A stretch of DNA of 64,000 nt, taken from NCBI RefSeq assembly GCF_040656415.1, contig NZ_JBFAMC010000004.1:354279-418278 (forward strand). The letters run 5' to 3'. Shown piece by piece: positions 32,106 to 41,302 of the stretch (position 1 is the stretch's first letter; each line of letters starts with the position of its first letter). A model generated the notes under the pieces. It saw only the letters and a list, made by a program, of their open reading frames with translations, did not search any database and was not told where the DNA came from. The DNA comes from Rhodococcus_F sp040656415. GTDB taxonomy: Bacteria > Actinomycetota > Actinomycetes > Mycobacteriales > Mycobacteriaceae. Made by a program: the position numbers and the translations under genes.

Positions 32106-32259
32106 AGATCACAGAGACGCATCGGGCAGAGTAAAGATCGCTTGGGGCCGGAGCGTCCCAGCCCCGAAGAACAGGTATCAAACCCGAGAATTGGGACCTG
32201 ATCGACAGGATCGCGATCAAAGCAGGGCGACATCGCCCCGATGTTCAAGGAGGTTCACC

Positions 32260-33489
32260 GTGTCGATAGCGACAACATTGCCGTCAACAGAGGAAATGCG
32301 GGCCTTGACCCCCCGGCGGGAGGACAAATTCTCTATCGGGTTGTGGACGGTGGGTTGGACAGCGCGCGACATGTTCGGATCCCCCACCCGGTCTCCAGTC
32401 GACGTGGTTGAGGCAATCGAACGGCTTGCCGAACTCGGTGTATATGGAGTGAGCTTCCATGAGGAGGACCTGTTCCCCTTCGGATGCGCTGAATCTGAAC
32501 GGCTCCGTGCGGTTGAGCGTTTACGTGAAGCCTTGGCGTCGACGGGAGTTGTTGCATCGATGCTCACGACGAACCTGTTCAGCCACCCTGTGTTCAAGGA
32601 TGGGGGATTTACCAGCAATGATCGCGCGGTCCGCCGATTCGCCTTGCGTAAGGTGTTCCGCAACATCGATCTGGCGGCAGAACTCGGGACACCGGTGTAT
32701 GTCATGTGGGGCGGTAGGGAGGGGAGCGAGTACGACTCCGCGAAAGACGTTCTTGCGGCGCTCCAACGGTATCGTGAAGCGGCCAACCTGATGGCCGATT
32801 ATGCCGTCGACAATGGCTACCAGCTTCGCTTCGCGATCGAGCCCAAGCCCAACGAGCCGCGGGGAGACATTCTGCTCCCTACGGTCGGACACGCGTTAGC
32901 CTTCATCGACACTCTCGAGCGGCCTGATTTGTTCGGGGTCAATCCGGAGACCGGACACGAACAGATGGCCGGGTTGAACTACATGCACGGGGTCGCACAG
33001 GCCCTCGACCATGGCAAGCTCTTCCATGTAGATCTGAATGGACAGCGGGGCATCAAGTTCGATCAGGATCTTGTCTTCGGGCATGGGGACATCGCGAATG
33101 CCTTCTCCTTGGTCGACCTTCTCGAACACGGTGGTCCGCTCGGCGGACCGTGCTACACGGGCGTCAAGAATTTCGACTACAAGCCGAGCCGGACCGAAGA
33201 CATGACCGGTGTTTGGGAATCGGCCGCCTTCAATATGCGGATGTACCTGTTACTCAAACAGCGGACTGAAGCTTTTCGGTCCGACCCGGAGGTCATCGAG
33301 GCCATGTCAGCCGCGAGAGTTGCCGAGCTGTCGACGCCCACCTTGGGAGAAGGCGAAACGTACAGCGACCTCATCGCTGACCGCAGTGCATACGAGGACT
33401 TCGACGCGCAGTCGTACTTCGGCGGAAAAGGCTTCGGTTTCGTGAGGTTGAACCAGCTTGCACTCGAACACTTGATGGGCGCCCGATAG
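32260..33489 (+). CDS. xylA: Xylose isomerase
   Basis: 409 residues from the GTG at 32260 with AAGGAGG at 32247-32253; ATG 32296 is an alternative. The actinobacterial xylose isomerase pattern is complete: FSIGLWTVGWTARDMFG, catalytic His67 and Asp70 (SFHEEDLFPFG), the metal ligands in EPKPNEPRGDILLPTVGHA, NPETGHEQMAGLNY, FHVDLNGQ, DQDLVFGHGD and NFDYKPSRTED. It converts D-xylose to D-xylulose (and glucose to fructose). No xylulokinase is in the window, but a phosphoketolase lies 1.8 kb downstream. Confidence 0.93.
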   Translation: MSIATTLPSTEEMRALTPRREDKFSIGLWTVGWTARDMFGSPTRSPVDVVEAIERLAELGVYGVSFHEEDLFPFGCAESERLRAVERLREALASTGVVASMLTTNLFSHPVFKDGGFTSNDRAVRRFALRKVFRNIDLAAELGTPVYVMWGGREGSEYDSAKDVLAALQRYREAANLMADYAVDNGYQLRFAIEPKPNEPRGDILLPTVGHALAFIDTLERPDLFGVNPETGHEQMAGLNYMHGVAQALDHGKLFHVDLNGQRGIKFDQDLVFGHGDIANAFSLVDLLEHGGPLGGPCYTGVKNFDYKPSRTEDMTGVWESAAFNMRMYLLLKQRTEAFRSDPEVIEAMSAARVAELSTPTLGEGETYSDLIADRSAYEDFDAQSYFGGKGFGFVRLNQLALEHLMGAR

Positions 33490-33496
33490 CCAAGAA

Positions 33497-33520
33497 CGCT
33501 CCGAGCTCAGCTCCGGAGCG
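33497..33520 (+). terminator. Hairpin after xylA
   Basis: CGCTCCG and CGGAGCG with a 10-nt loop, 8 bp after the stop, followed by a second copy of GCTCCGGAGC. There is no T-run. Confidence 0.5.
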
Positions 33521-33727
33521 CTGCCGTGCTCCGGAGCTGCTGGATGTCGGATTCGGTCAAACCGCAAGGGGAGAAAGGCTTTTATACAAACGTCTATCAC
33601 CCCGTCGACGCAACACCGCGCAACTGGCGTCCGATTGGCAGCACGAGACCAACAGTTCCAGGGCCCGATCAATCAGTGGTCGGCTGCGCCGCAGGGAAAT
33701 TCGACTTGACCTTGGGGAATTGGTCCT

Positions 33728-34648
33728 CTAGCCAGCGAATCTGGGTTCGGGAAGACCGCGCACTCCCAGGCCGTGAACTGCGAATACGCTGCCGGGTTGC
33801 GGGTGCTGCTTCAATTCCTCAGGGGTTGCGAAGGACTGCTGCGAGGTGACGAAGAGTGTTTCGAAGCCATCGCCGCCGAACGCCACGCATGTGGGCGTGC
33901 GGACCGGCATCTCGATTTCTCGGTCCAGGCGTCCGTCTGGGGCCACTCGGAGGATCTTTCCGCCGAGGTTGAGAGCGAACCAGTAATAGCCCTCGACGTC
34001 GACCGTGGCACCGTCCACGATCGCAGGTGCGGGTGCGTAGTCTGCAACAGAGAAGAACGGCCGACGATTCTGGATGTGGCCCTCGTCGATGTCGAAGTCG
34101 AACACGTAGATCATGCCGCCCTTGGTGTCGCCGAAGTACATTCGCGTGTCCTCGGGATCGAATGCGATGCCGTTGCTGCAGATGAAGCTGAAGTCCTCGG
34201 CAACCCTTCGGCACGAGTGATCAGCGTCGAAGCGGTAAAGGTACGACGACTCGTCGCTGAGCTTGCCGTCCATGCTTCCGCACCAGTACCGCCCGCGGCG
34301 ATCAATCTTGCCGTCGTTGAGACGATTGAACGGCCTGTCTGGTTCGGGGTCGAAAATGCGCTCGAAGGTGCCACTCTCCAAGTCGATCGCACAGAATCCC
34401 GAATTCGAGCCCCCGATCAAGCCGCCTTGTTCGCGGAACCCGAACGAACCGACCTGTTCCGGCATCGGCCACACCGTCCGTTCGCCGGTGGTCAAGTTCA
34501 GCCGGCGAATCGAGGGCTTTCGTGGACCGTTGAGATCGACTAGTGGTCCGACGTGGTCGGCCCAATAAAGCGACGACTCCTCGGCAACCCATATCGGAGT
34601 TTCGCCAAGTCCGTCATTGCACTCCCACAAGCACTCGATCTCGACCAT
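33728..34648 (-). CDS. SMP-30/gluconolactonase/LRE family protein
   Basis: 306 residues, ATG at 34648. The six-bladed propeller signature is present: the metal Glu in GLGETPIWV, RRLNLTTGERTVWPMP, FNRLNDGKIDRRGRYWCGSMD, ICSNGIAFDPEDTRMYFGDT and VDVEGYYWFALNLGGKILRVAPDG. These positions carry the Glu, Asn and Asp metal ligands. It probably hydrolyses a sugar lactone such as xylono- or gluconolactone. It converges with xylA and shares the block between two repeat elements. Confidence 0.88.
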   Translation of the reverse strand: MVEIECLWECNDGLGETPIWVAEESSLYWADHVGPLVDLNGPRKPSIRRLNLTTGERTVWPMPEQVGSFGFREQGGLIGGSNSGFCAIDLESGTFERIFDPEPDRPFNRLNDGKIDRRGRYWCGSMDGKLSDESSYLYRFDADHSCRRVAEDFSFICSNGIAFDPEDTRMYFGDTKGGMIYVFDFDIDEGHIQNRRPFFSVADYAPAPAIVDGATVDVEGYYWFALNLGGKILRVAPDGRLDREIEMPVRTPTCVAFGGDGFETLFVTSQQSFATPEELKQHPQPGSVFAVHGLGVRGLPEPRFAG

Positions 34649-34820
34649 TCCCTCTCCTCGTGTCTGGTCTGATCAGGCTCTTCGCTGTTAAAGACTAGTG
34701 CAACACTCCCTATCAACTCACCGATATCTGCTCATGCGTATCGGTGAGGTCGCCGGGCAGTGGAGCATGTCGTTCTCCGGTGTCGTCGACGCGACAGGGG
34801 CCTTGGTTTGTTGACGCTGG

Positions 34821-34850
34821 TGTCCCCTGATCGGGGGACACGGGTGTCAT
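34821..34850 (+). repeat. Hairpin repeat element (copy B)
   Basis: TGTCCCC-TGATCG-GGGGACA followed by CGGGTGTCAT. About 26 of 32 bases align without gaps to copy A at 32052-32083. It lies in the 430-bp gap between the SMP-30 gene and tRNA-Arg, which shows no convincing gene. Confidence 0.65.
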
Positions 34851-35082
34851 CCGTTCTTCTGGCCGTGTCAAGGAATGATGCGCAGGGGGTGGATCGGCAG
34901 GCGTCGCTGTCTGTGTCGCTCGAGCGCGATGACTCCGAGACTGACCGGGTTCAGCGTCAGAATCGATCTGGCCGGCGCCTGCCGACACTGCTGCAGATCT
35001 CGGGCGAGACAAGAGGAGATCAGTCGGGAAACTGGCAACACCAGAAAGAAGGGCCGCGATGCGAAATGCGACGCGGTTTCCG

Positions 35083-35158
35083 TGGTGCCCCCGGCAGGAT
35101 TCGAACCTGCGGCCTTTCGCTCCGGAGGCGAACGCTCTATCCCCTGAGCTACGGGGGC
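35083..35158 (-). tRNA. tRNA-Arg (anticodon CCG)
   Basis: On the minus strand the acceptor GCCCCCG pairs with CGGGGGC. The D-arm, the anticodon arm TTCGC-CTCCGGA-GCGAA with CCG in the loop, and the T-arm GCAGG-TTCGAAT-CCTGC are all intact. ACCA at the 3' end is encoded. It reads CGG codons. Confidence 0.96.
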
Positions 35159-35324
35159 GCACCGGAGAAACCGGTGTACCGATTGGGCTGGCTAATCGTA
35201 GCGTATGTGTGGCGGTACGGACCAAATCGGTCCCGGGTTACGTCGGCTCGATCCTCATGAGGCCGCGCGCGGGCCTAGTGTCGTAGGAGCAGAGACACTC
35301 GGGAACCCTCGGGAGGGGTCGAGA

Positions 35325-37754
35325 ATGGTCGATTCACTGAGTGGCGGCTCGGATCGCCTGGGCGAGCAGTACGCCGATGGAGATCTTGATCTGGATCTGC
35401 GGTGGTGGTCGGCGGCCAACTACCTCACCGTTGCGCAGATCTACCTGCGGGACAACACGCTTCTGCGTGAGCCATTGCGCCCAGAACACATCAAACCCCG
35501 GCTTCTCGGACACTGGGGGACGAGTCCGGGGCTGTCGATGGTCTACTCGCTCCTCAACCGTCTGATCCGCCGGACGGACACCGATTGTCTCTTCGTGACC
35601 GGGCCCGGTCACGGCGGACCCGCTCTCGTTGCTGCCACGTACCTGGAGGGAACCTATTCGGAGGTGTATCCCGCGGTGTCCCGCGACGCTGCCGGAATTC
35701 ACCGACTGTGCAGACAGTTCTCGACGCCTGGCGGAATTCCGAGTCACGTCAGCGTGCAGACACCGGGCAGCATCCACGAAGGAGGTGAGTTGGGTTATGC
35801 CCTCGCGCACGCCGCCGGAGCGGCATTCGACCATCCGAATCTGTTGGTAGCGTGCGTCATCGGTGATGGCGAGGCCGAGACGGGACCGCTCAGTGCCTCG
35901 TGGAAACTACCTGCGTTCCTCAATCCCGAACGCGACGGTGCGGTATTGCCGATCTTGCACGTCAACGGTGCCAAGATCGCAGGTCCCACGGTCTACGGCC
36001 GCAGCAGCGACGCCGACATCGAGGGATTCCTCAGTGGGCAGGGATGGGCGCCTACCGTCGTGGCGGGCGACGACCCGCGCACGGTTTTCCGCGCACTCTA
36101 TCGGGCCCTGCGCGATGCGCACACAACGATCACCGAAATGCAGCAGGAGGCCCGGGCGAGACGACATCAGCGTGATGCGCACGCCGGCCAACGCGGCGCC
36201 GCGAGGTGGCCTGCGATCGTGCTGCGGACACCGAAGGGCTGGACCGGTCCGCACATTGTCGACGGCGTGCTCATCGAGGGAACGCACCGCGCTCATCAGG
36301 TTCCGTTGTCCGGAGTCCGGGAGAACGAGGCCCACCTTCACCAACTCGAACAGTGGATGCGTTCGTACGCTCCGGAAGATTCGTTCGACGTGAACGGCAC
36401 GCTCGTCGCGGACCTCGAGGATCTGGCGCCGCAGGGCGACAAGCGGATGGGTTCGTCCCCATATGCAAACGGAGGACGCCTGAGAGAAGACCTACCCATA
36501 CCGCCGCTCGAGAAGTACTCGCTCCCGATCGAGAAACCGGGCGCCACGATGCACGAGACGACTCGCGTGCTCGGCGAACTGCTCCGCGACCTCTATACCG
36601 AAACCACCACACCCGACGGCGGGGGATTTTTCCGGCTGTTCTGCCCCGACGAGACGTCGAGCAACCGACTGGGCGCCGTATTCGAGGTGACCGAGCGCTG
36701 CTGGCAGCTACCCATTACCGAATACGACGACGGACTGTCGGCGGAAGGGCGGGTGATGGAAGTCCTCAGCGAGCACCTGTGCGAGGGATGGCTCGAGGGG
36801 TACCTGCTGTCGGGGCGACACGGGATCTTCGCCAGCTACGAAGCCTTCGCGATGGTGAGTGTGTCCATGCTCATCCAACACACGAAGTGGATCCAGCATG
36901 CGATCGACCTACCGTGGCGGTCACCGGTGGCGTCGCTGAACGTTCTGTTGACCAGCACGTGCTGGCGCAACGACCACAACGGCTTCAGCCATCAGGGACC
37001 GGGCATGATCGACTCCGTCATACCGCTTGCGCCGGATGTCGTCCGGATTTGGTTGCCACCCGATTCGAACACGTTGCTCTCGATTTCCGACCACTGCCTG
37101 CGCAGTACCGACCATGTCAACCTCATCGTCGTCGACAAGCAACCGCATCTGCAGTACCTGACGCTCGACCAGGCGCATTCACATTGCGCGGCCGGGGCCT
37201 CGGTATGGGAATGGGCGGGTACCGAGTCGGGTGCCGACACCGGACCGGATGTCGTGCTTGCCGCGGCGGGAGATGTTCCGACTCAGGAGATCCTTGCGGC
37301 TGCCCAGTTGCTTCGTGAATACACGCCGGATCTGGTCACGAGGGTGGTCAACGTCGTGGATCTGATGGGGCTGCTCACGCCCACCGAGCATCCGCACGGA
37401 TTCACCGAACGGAAGTTCCTCGACCTGTTCACCGAAGGCACCGACGTAGTCTTCGCGTTTCACGGGTACTCGCGTGCCGTCCATGAACTGATCCATGGAC
37501 GTCCCGATCCGGAGCGGTTCCACGTTCGCGGCTTCAGCGAGCAGGGCGCCACCACCACGCCGTTCGACATGGTCGTGCTCAACAGGATGAGCCGCTACCA
37601 CTTGGCATTGGAAGCAATCCGGCGGGCGCGAACAGAACCGGCGGGCGCCGTCGAACTCGCCGACTTCTGCCTCAACCAACTCGAGCGGCACGGCGAATAC
37701 ACAGTCGCGCACCTCGAGGACATGCCCGAGGTGCGCGACTGGACGTGGTCTTGA
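35325..37754 (+). CDS. xfp: Xylulose-5-phosphate/fructose-6-phosphate phosphoketolase
   Basis: 809 residues from the ATG at 35325 with GGAGGGG upstream; the frame opens earlier but crosses toward the tRNA. Phosphoketolase features are LLGHWGTSPGLSMVYSLLNR, the GPGHGGPA loop, YSEVYPAVSRDAAG, the TPP-binding GDGEAETGPL ... NGAKIAGPT, TPKGWTGP, and the C-terminal FHGYSRAVHELIHGRP. It splits xylulose-5-P or fructose-6-P into acetyl phosphate plus a sugar phosphate. With xylA nearby it gives a short route from pentose to acetyl phosphate. Confidence 0.94.
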   Translation: MVDSLSGGSDRLGEQYADGDLDLDLRWWSAANYLTVAQIYLRDNTLLREPLRPEHIKPRLLGHWGTSPGLSMVYSLLNRLIRRTDTDCLFVTGPGHGGPALVAATYLEGTYSEVYPAVSRDAAGIHRLCRQFSTPGGIPSHVSVQTPGSIHEGGELGYALAHAAGAAFDHPNLLVACVIGDGEAETGPLSASWKLPAFLNPERDGAVLPILHVNGAKIAGPTVYGRSSDADIEGFLSGQGWAPTVVAGDDPRTVFRALYRALRDAHTTITEMQQEARARRHQRDAHAGQRGAARWPAIVLRTPKGWTGPHIVDGVLIEGTHRAHQVPLSGVRENEAHLHQLEQWMRSYAPEDSFDVNGTLVADLEDLAPQGDKRMGSSPYANGGRLREDLPIPPLEKYSLPIEKPGATMHETTRVLGELLRDLYTETTTPDGGGFFRLFCPDETSSNRLGAVFEVTERCWQLPITEYDDGLSAEGRVMEVLSEHLCEGWLEGYLLSGRHGIFASYEAFAMVSVSMLIQHTKWIQHAIDLPWRSPVASLNVLLTSTCWRNDHNGFSHQGPGMIDSVIPLAPDVVRIWLPPDSNTLLSISDHCLRSTDHVNLIVVDKQPHLQYLTLDQAHSHCAAGASVWEWAGTESGADTGPDVVLAAAGDVPTQEILAAAQLLREYTPDLVTRVVNVVDLMGLLTPTEHPHGFTERKFLDLFTEGTDVVFAFHGYSRAVHELIHGRPDPERFHVRGFSEQGATTTPFDMVVLNRMSRYHLALEAIRRARTEPAGAVELADFCLNQLERHGEYTVAHLEDMPEVRDWTWS

Positions 37755-37763
37755 GGCGGGTGG

Positions 37764-38495
37764 TCAGTTCATCGGGAGGGGACTCGATCCCTTCTCGGTG
37801 ATCATGTTCGTGATCAACCTGGACTCGCTCTCCTGAGTATTGACCATCTTCTGGGCGAGGCTCTTGACCACATCTTCCGAGGCGTGCTCGGCCGCGTACT
37901 CCATCATCGGTAGCCCACCCTCATGGTGGCGCAGCATCAGCTGGAGGAACAGGACGTCCACTGAGGGGCCGGTGGCCTGACGCAAGGCCGCCATATCCTC
38001 CGACGTCGCCATGCCCGGCATTCTCGCCATCGAACCGGTGTGTGCGCCTTCGCCGGAATCCATACCGTGACCGTCTGAGTTCTGCGACTGCATCCATCCC
38101 ATGTACCCGCCGGAAGGCAGCAGCGGCTGGTTCCACAGCTCGAGCCAGCCCTGCATCTGTCCGAGTTGGTTCTGCTGAGTGGTGAGAATGTCGTACGCGA
38201 GGCTGCGGACAGCTGGGTCGGTGGCGTCCGTCAGCGCGATCGCCGACATCTCCACGGCCTGGCTGTGATGCTCGCTCATGTCTTGAGCGAACCCGACGTC
38301 GACGGACCCAGCTTGGGGAACCGCTGTGCCGCCCTCGCTCGACGGGCGTACCAAGAAGCCGATGGCGAAGGCGACGACGACGGCGCCGATCACCCCGATG
38401 ACCATGAGCGCTTTGCGTTGGCTGGGCCGGGAGGGGGTGTCGTCGTCCGCGGGTTCGGTTTCGGTTGCGCGTTCGGGGTCGGTGGAGTCAGCCAT
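37764..38495 (-). CDS. DUF305 membrane-anchored protein
   Basis: 243 residues from the ATG at 38495, overlapping the upstream stop by 8 bp; the open frame continues to 38636 but inside the neighbour. An N-terminal cytoplasmic acidic segment is followed by one membrane span (ALMVIGVIGAVVVAFAIGFLV) and an extracytoplasmic DUF305 domain. That domain has MSEHHSQAVEMS and LMLRHHEGGLPMMEYA, the paired-His helices thought to bind metal, and Met-rich stretches. It probably acts in metal handling or surface protein function; the exact role is unknown. Confidence 0.85.
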   Translation of the reverse strand: MADSTDPERATETEPADDDTPSRPSQRKALMVIGVIGAVVVAFAIGFLVRPSSEGGTAVPQAGSVDVGFAQDMSEHHSQAVEMSAIALTDATDPAVRSLAYDILTTQQNQLGQMQGWLELWNQPLLPSGGYMGWMQSQNSDGHGMDSGEGAHTGSMARMPGMATSEDMAALRQATGPSVDVLFLQLMLRHHEGGLPMMEYAAEHASEDVVKSLAQKMVNTQESESRLITNMITEKGSSPLPMN

Positions 38496-39432
38496 TGCTG
38501 CCTTCGGTCGGCGCCTGCAACGGCTCAGGCGGAAGCTGCAAGCCGGGCGCCTGCTCGACGTCGGGGGTCTGCTCGAATCCGGGCGGAAGCTGCATTCCGC
38601 CGAGTTCGGACTGGTCCGGGGTGATGTCACCGCCATTCATGGGCACCGCGTCCGGGCCGGGCGGGCTCGGATCGAACGGAGGCGGGTTGTCGGGGTCGAA
38701 ACCAGAGCCCGGAATTGACGAGCAGGTCGCACCAACCTCGGGGTAGGTGTTCGGGTTGATCCGCAGCGCCGTGATGAACTGGTCGATGCGCGGGTCGTCG
38801 ACGCTGTCCAACTTGAGTTGGTGGCCCCACGACTGCAGTGAAACGGGGCTGTCGAGGCCGGGGTACGGCGACAGCATCGTGAATGTTCTACCGTCGACCT
38901 TGTCCTCGAGGGTTCGCACCTGATCGCCGGATACATCGTCCGGGTTGTAGGTGACCCATACGGCGCCGTGCTCGAGCGAGTGCACGGCGTTCTCGGAGCG
39001 GATCGCATCCGGGTAGACCGTTCCCGTGCACGTGGCCCAGACGCCATCGTGCGGGCCACCGAACGGAGGCGACTGATCGTATGCGACGCGTTGTGTCGGC
39101 TGGACGTGGATGCCCGCCGGGTAATCGACCGTGATCACGCCGTCGATATCGACCGAGGGGTCCGGATTCTCGGCGCTCGGCTCATACCGGGAAGCCTCCA
39201 CATTGGCCTGATACTTGGGCACGAGGTTTACGGCGAGGACGGCGACGAGGGCGACGACAGCTCCTCCGGCGCCGATCGTCAGCCAGGGAATGTGTCGGGG
39301 AGCACCCTTGATATTCGCTCCGCCTCCCGAGGCCTTGGTGCCGCTGCTCTTCTTCTGAGCGGCCTTGATGGCCTTGGCCGACTTCTTCCCCGACTTCTTG
39401 TCGGGACCGCGACTTTCCGAACCGCTTGGCAT
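38488..39432 (-). CDS. DUF3105 membrane-anchored protein
   Basis: 314 residues. A Lys-rich N-terminus is followed by one span (WLTIGAGGAVVALVAVLAVNLV). The extracytoplasmic DUF3105 domain has DQSPPFGGPHDGVWATC and SENAVHSLEHGAVWVTYNPD, with conserved His residues. A Pro-rich tail ends the protein. It is co-transcribed with the DUF305 gene; this pairing is common in actinobacteria. Function unknown. The 214-bp gap to argS holds the divergent promoters. Confidence 0.85.
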   Translation of the reverse strand: MPSGSESRGPDKKSGKKSAKAIKAAQKKSSGTKASGGGANIKGAPRHIPWLTIGAGGAVVALVAVLAVNLVPKYQANVEASRYEPSAENPDPSVDIDGVITVDYPAGIHVQPTQRVAYDQSPPFGGPHDGVWATCTGTVYPDAIRSENAVHSLEHGAVWVTYNPDDVSGDQVRTLEDKVDGRTFTMLSPYPGLDSPVSLQSWGHQLKLDSVDDPRIDQFITALRINPNTYPEVGATCSSIPGSGFDPDNPPPFDPSPPGPDAVPMNGGDITPDQSELGGMQLPPGFEQTPDVEQAPGLQLPPEPLQAPTEGSNG

Positions 39433-39632
39433 GGATTGTGATCTTTCGGTGGTGGGTTACGGTGCTTTCCCCCGGTAGCCGGAAGCCTAGGACCGACTCT
39501 CGTGGAGGCGCCACTATACTTTTCCTGTCCGAGCGTAACCAGGGGCAGTGGCTCGGTCACGCTTGTGGATGGTCGCGTTGCTCACTGCAGAAGTTGCCGG
39601 AAGGCAGATCACAGCTCGATACGCGTTAGCCA

Positions 39633-39638
39633 TAGGAT
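39633..39638 (+). promoter_or_regulatory. Candidate -10 of argS (short or no leader)
   Basis: TAGGAT ends 8 bp before the argS GTG, matching the TANNNT-N6-8-start pattern of leaderless actinobacterial genes. The same AGGA could instead be a ribosome site, so the call is ambiguous. Confidence 0.35.
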
Positions 39639-39646
39639 AGATACCT

Positions 39647-41302
39647 GTGACTCCAGCCGACCTTGCCGAACTGCTCCGCGGAACCGCCGCGGCCGTGCTC
39701 GCCGATCGCGGACTCGACGCGTCCGTACTTCCCCAAAAGCTCACGGTCGAGCGGCCGCGGAACCCTGAGCACGGCGATTACGCCACCAACATCGCTATGC
39801 AGGTGGCCAAGAAGGTCGGTGCGAATCCTCGTGAGCTGGCGACGTGGCTCGCCGAGGCTCTGACTGCAGTCGACGGCATCGACAGCGCAGAAATCGCAGG
39901 CCCCGGGTTTCTCAATATCCGACTGGGCGCCGACGCGCAGGGCGCGATCGTCGCCAAGATCCTGACGGAGGGTGAACAGTTCGGTCGGGGCGACACACTC
40001 GCAGAGAAGAAGATCAACCTCGAGTTCGTTTCCGCCAACCCGACCGGGCCCATCCACCTCGGTGGAACGCGTTGGGCGGCCGTCGGCGATGCGCTCGGCC
40101 GGATTCTGACCACCCAGGGCGCAGCTGTTACGCGCGAGTACTACTTCAACGATCACGGTGCGCAGATCGACCGGTTCTCCCGGTCCTTGATCGCGGCAGC
40201 CAAGGGTGAACCCGTACCAACGGATGGATACGCGGGTGCGTACATCGCCGACATAGCCTCCGAGGTGCTGCGCCAACGCCCCGATGCGTTGGAACTTCCC
40301 ACCACCGACCAGCAAGAGGTATTCCGGTCGATCGGTGTCGATCTGATGTTCGCCCACATCAAGCGCACTTTGCACGAGTTCGGTGTCGACTTCGACGTGT
40401 ACTTCCACGAGAACTCACTGTTCGAGTCCGGCGCTGTCGAAAAGGCAGTCGAGGAGCTGAAGTCCTCCGGGAACCTCTATCAGGAGGACAGCGCTTGGTG
40501 GCTCAGGAGCAGCGACTTCGGCGACGACAAGGATCGGGTCGTCATCAAGCGGGACGGCCATGCCGCGTACATCGCAGGTGACATCGCTTACTTCCAGGAC
40601 AAGCGCTCCAGGGGATTCGACCTGTGCATCTACATGCTCGGTGCGGACCATCACGGCTACATCGGCCGACTCAAGGCTGCCGCCGCGGCGTTCGGTGACG
40701 ACCCGGATACCGTCGAGGTCTTGATCGGGCAGATGGTGAACCTGGTCCGCGACGGCGTACCCGTGAAGATGAGCAAGCGTGCAGGCACCGTCATCACGCT
40801 CGACGACCTCGTCGAGGCGATCGGTGTCGACGCGGCGCGCTACGCGTTGATCCGGTCGTCGGTGGATTCGAGCATCGACATCGACCTCGAACTGTGGACG
40901 AGCACCGGTAACGAAAATCCTGTCTATTACGTCCAGTACGCGCACGCCCGCCTCGCCTCGATCGCACGCAACGCAGCCGACCTCGGGATCTCCGCAGACA
41001 ACCCGGACCTGTCACTTCTGGTCTCGCCTCAGGAAGGTGACCTCATCCGCACGCTCGGTGAATACACCCGAGTGCTGTCCAGTGCGGCGAATCTGCGTGA
41101 GCCTCATCGCGTTGCGAGGTATCTCGAGGAACTCGCAGGGGCGTACCACCGCTTCTACGGTGCGGGCCGCCGCATCTTGCCTCAGGGTGACGAAGACCCG
41201 GCGCCGATCCACACCGCACGACTGGCGCTGTGCATGGCGTCTCGTCAGGTTCTGGCCAACGGTCTCGCACTGCTCGGCGTCAACGCACCGGAACAGATGT
41301 GA
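39647..41302 (+). CDS. argS: Arginyl-tRNA synthetase
   Basis: 551 residues, GTG at 39647. The class I motifs are ANPTGPIHLGGTRWAAVGDA (HIGH equivalent) and VKMSKRAGT (KMSKS equivalent). The N-terminal Add1 domain and C-terminal anticodon-binding domain (YYVQYAHARLASIARNA ... RILPQGDEDP) are complete. It charges tRNA-Arg. It heads a tight operon with lysA, hom, thrC and thrB; the stop overlaps the lysA start by 4 bp. Confidence 0.97.
   Translation: MTPADLAELLRGTAAAVLADRGLDASVLPQKLTVERPRNPEHGDYATNIAMQVAKKVGANPRELATWLAEALTAVDGIDSAEIAGPGFLNIRLGADAQGAIVAKILTEGEQFGRGDTLAEKKINLEFVSANPTGPIHLGGTRWAAVGDALGRILTTQGAAVTREYYFNDHGAQIDRFSRSLIAAAKGEPVPTDGYAGAYIADIASEVLRQRPDALELPTTDQQEVFRSIGVDLMFAHIKRTLHEFGVDFDVYFHENSLFESGAVEKAVEELKSSGNLYQEDSAWWLRSSDFGDDKDRVVIKRDGHAAYIAGDIAYFQDKRSRGFDLCIYMLGADHHGYIGRLKAAAAAFGDDPDTVEVLIGQMVNLVRDGVPVKMSKRAGTVITLDDLVEAIGVDAARYALIRSSVDSSIDIDLELWTSTGNENPVYYVQYAHARLASIARNAADLGISADNPDLSLLVSPQEGDLIRTLGEYTRVLSSAANLREPHRVARYLEELAGAYHRFYGAGRRILPQGDEDPAPIHTARLALCMASRQVLANGLALLGVNAPEQM

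Noticed and set aside
31998..32220. Short frames with repeated protein words around the 24-bp repeat
   Set aside because: The words arise from the DNA repeat being read in several frames; no start site or conservation is visible.
34713..35260. Open frames over the repeat and tRNA region
   Set aside because: They cross tRNA-Arg and the hairpin repeat, and show no protein family pattern.
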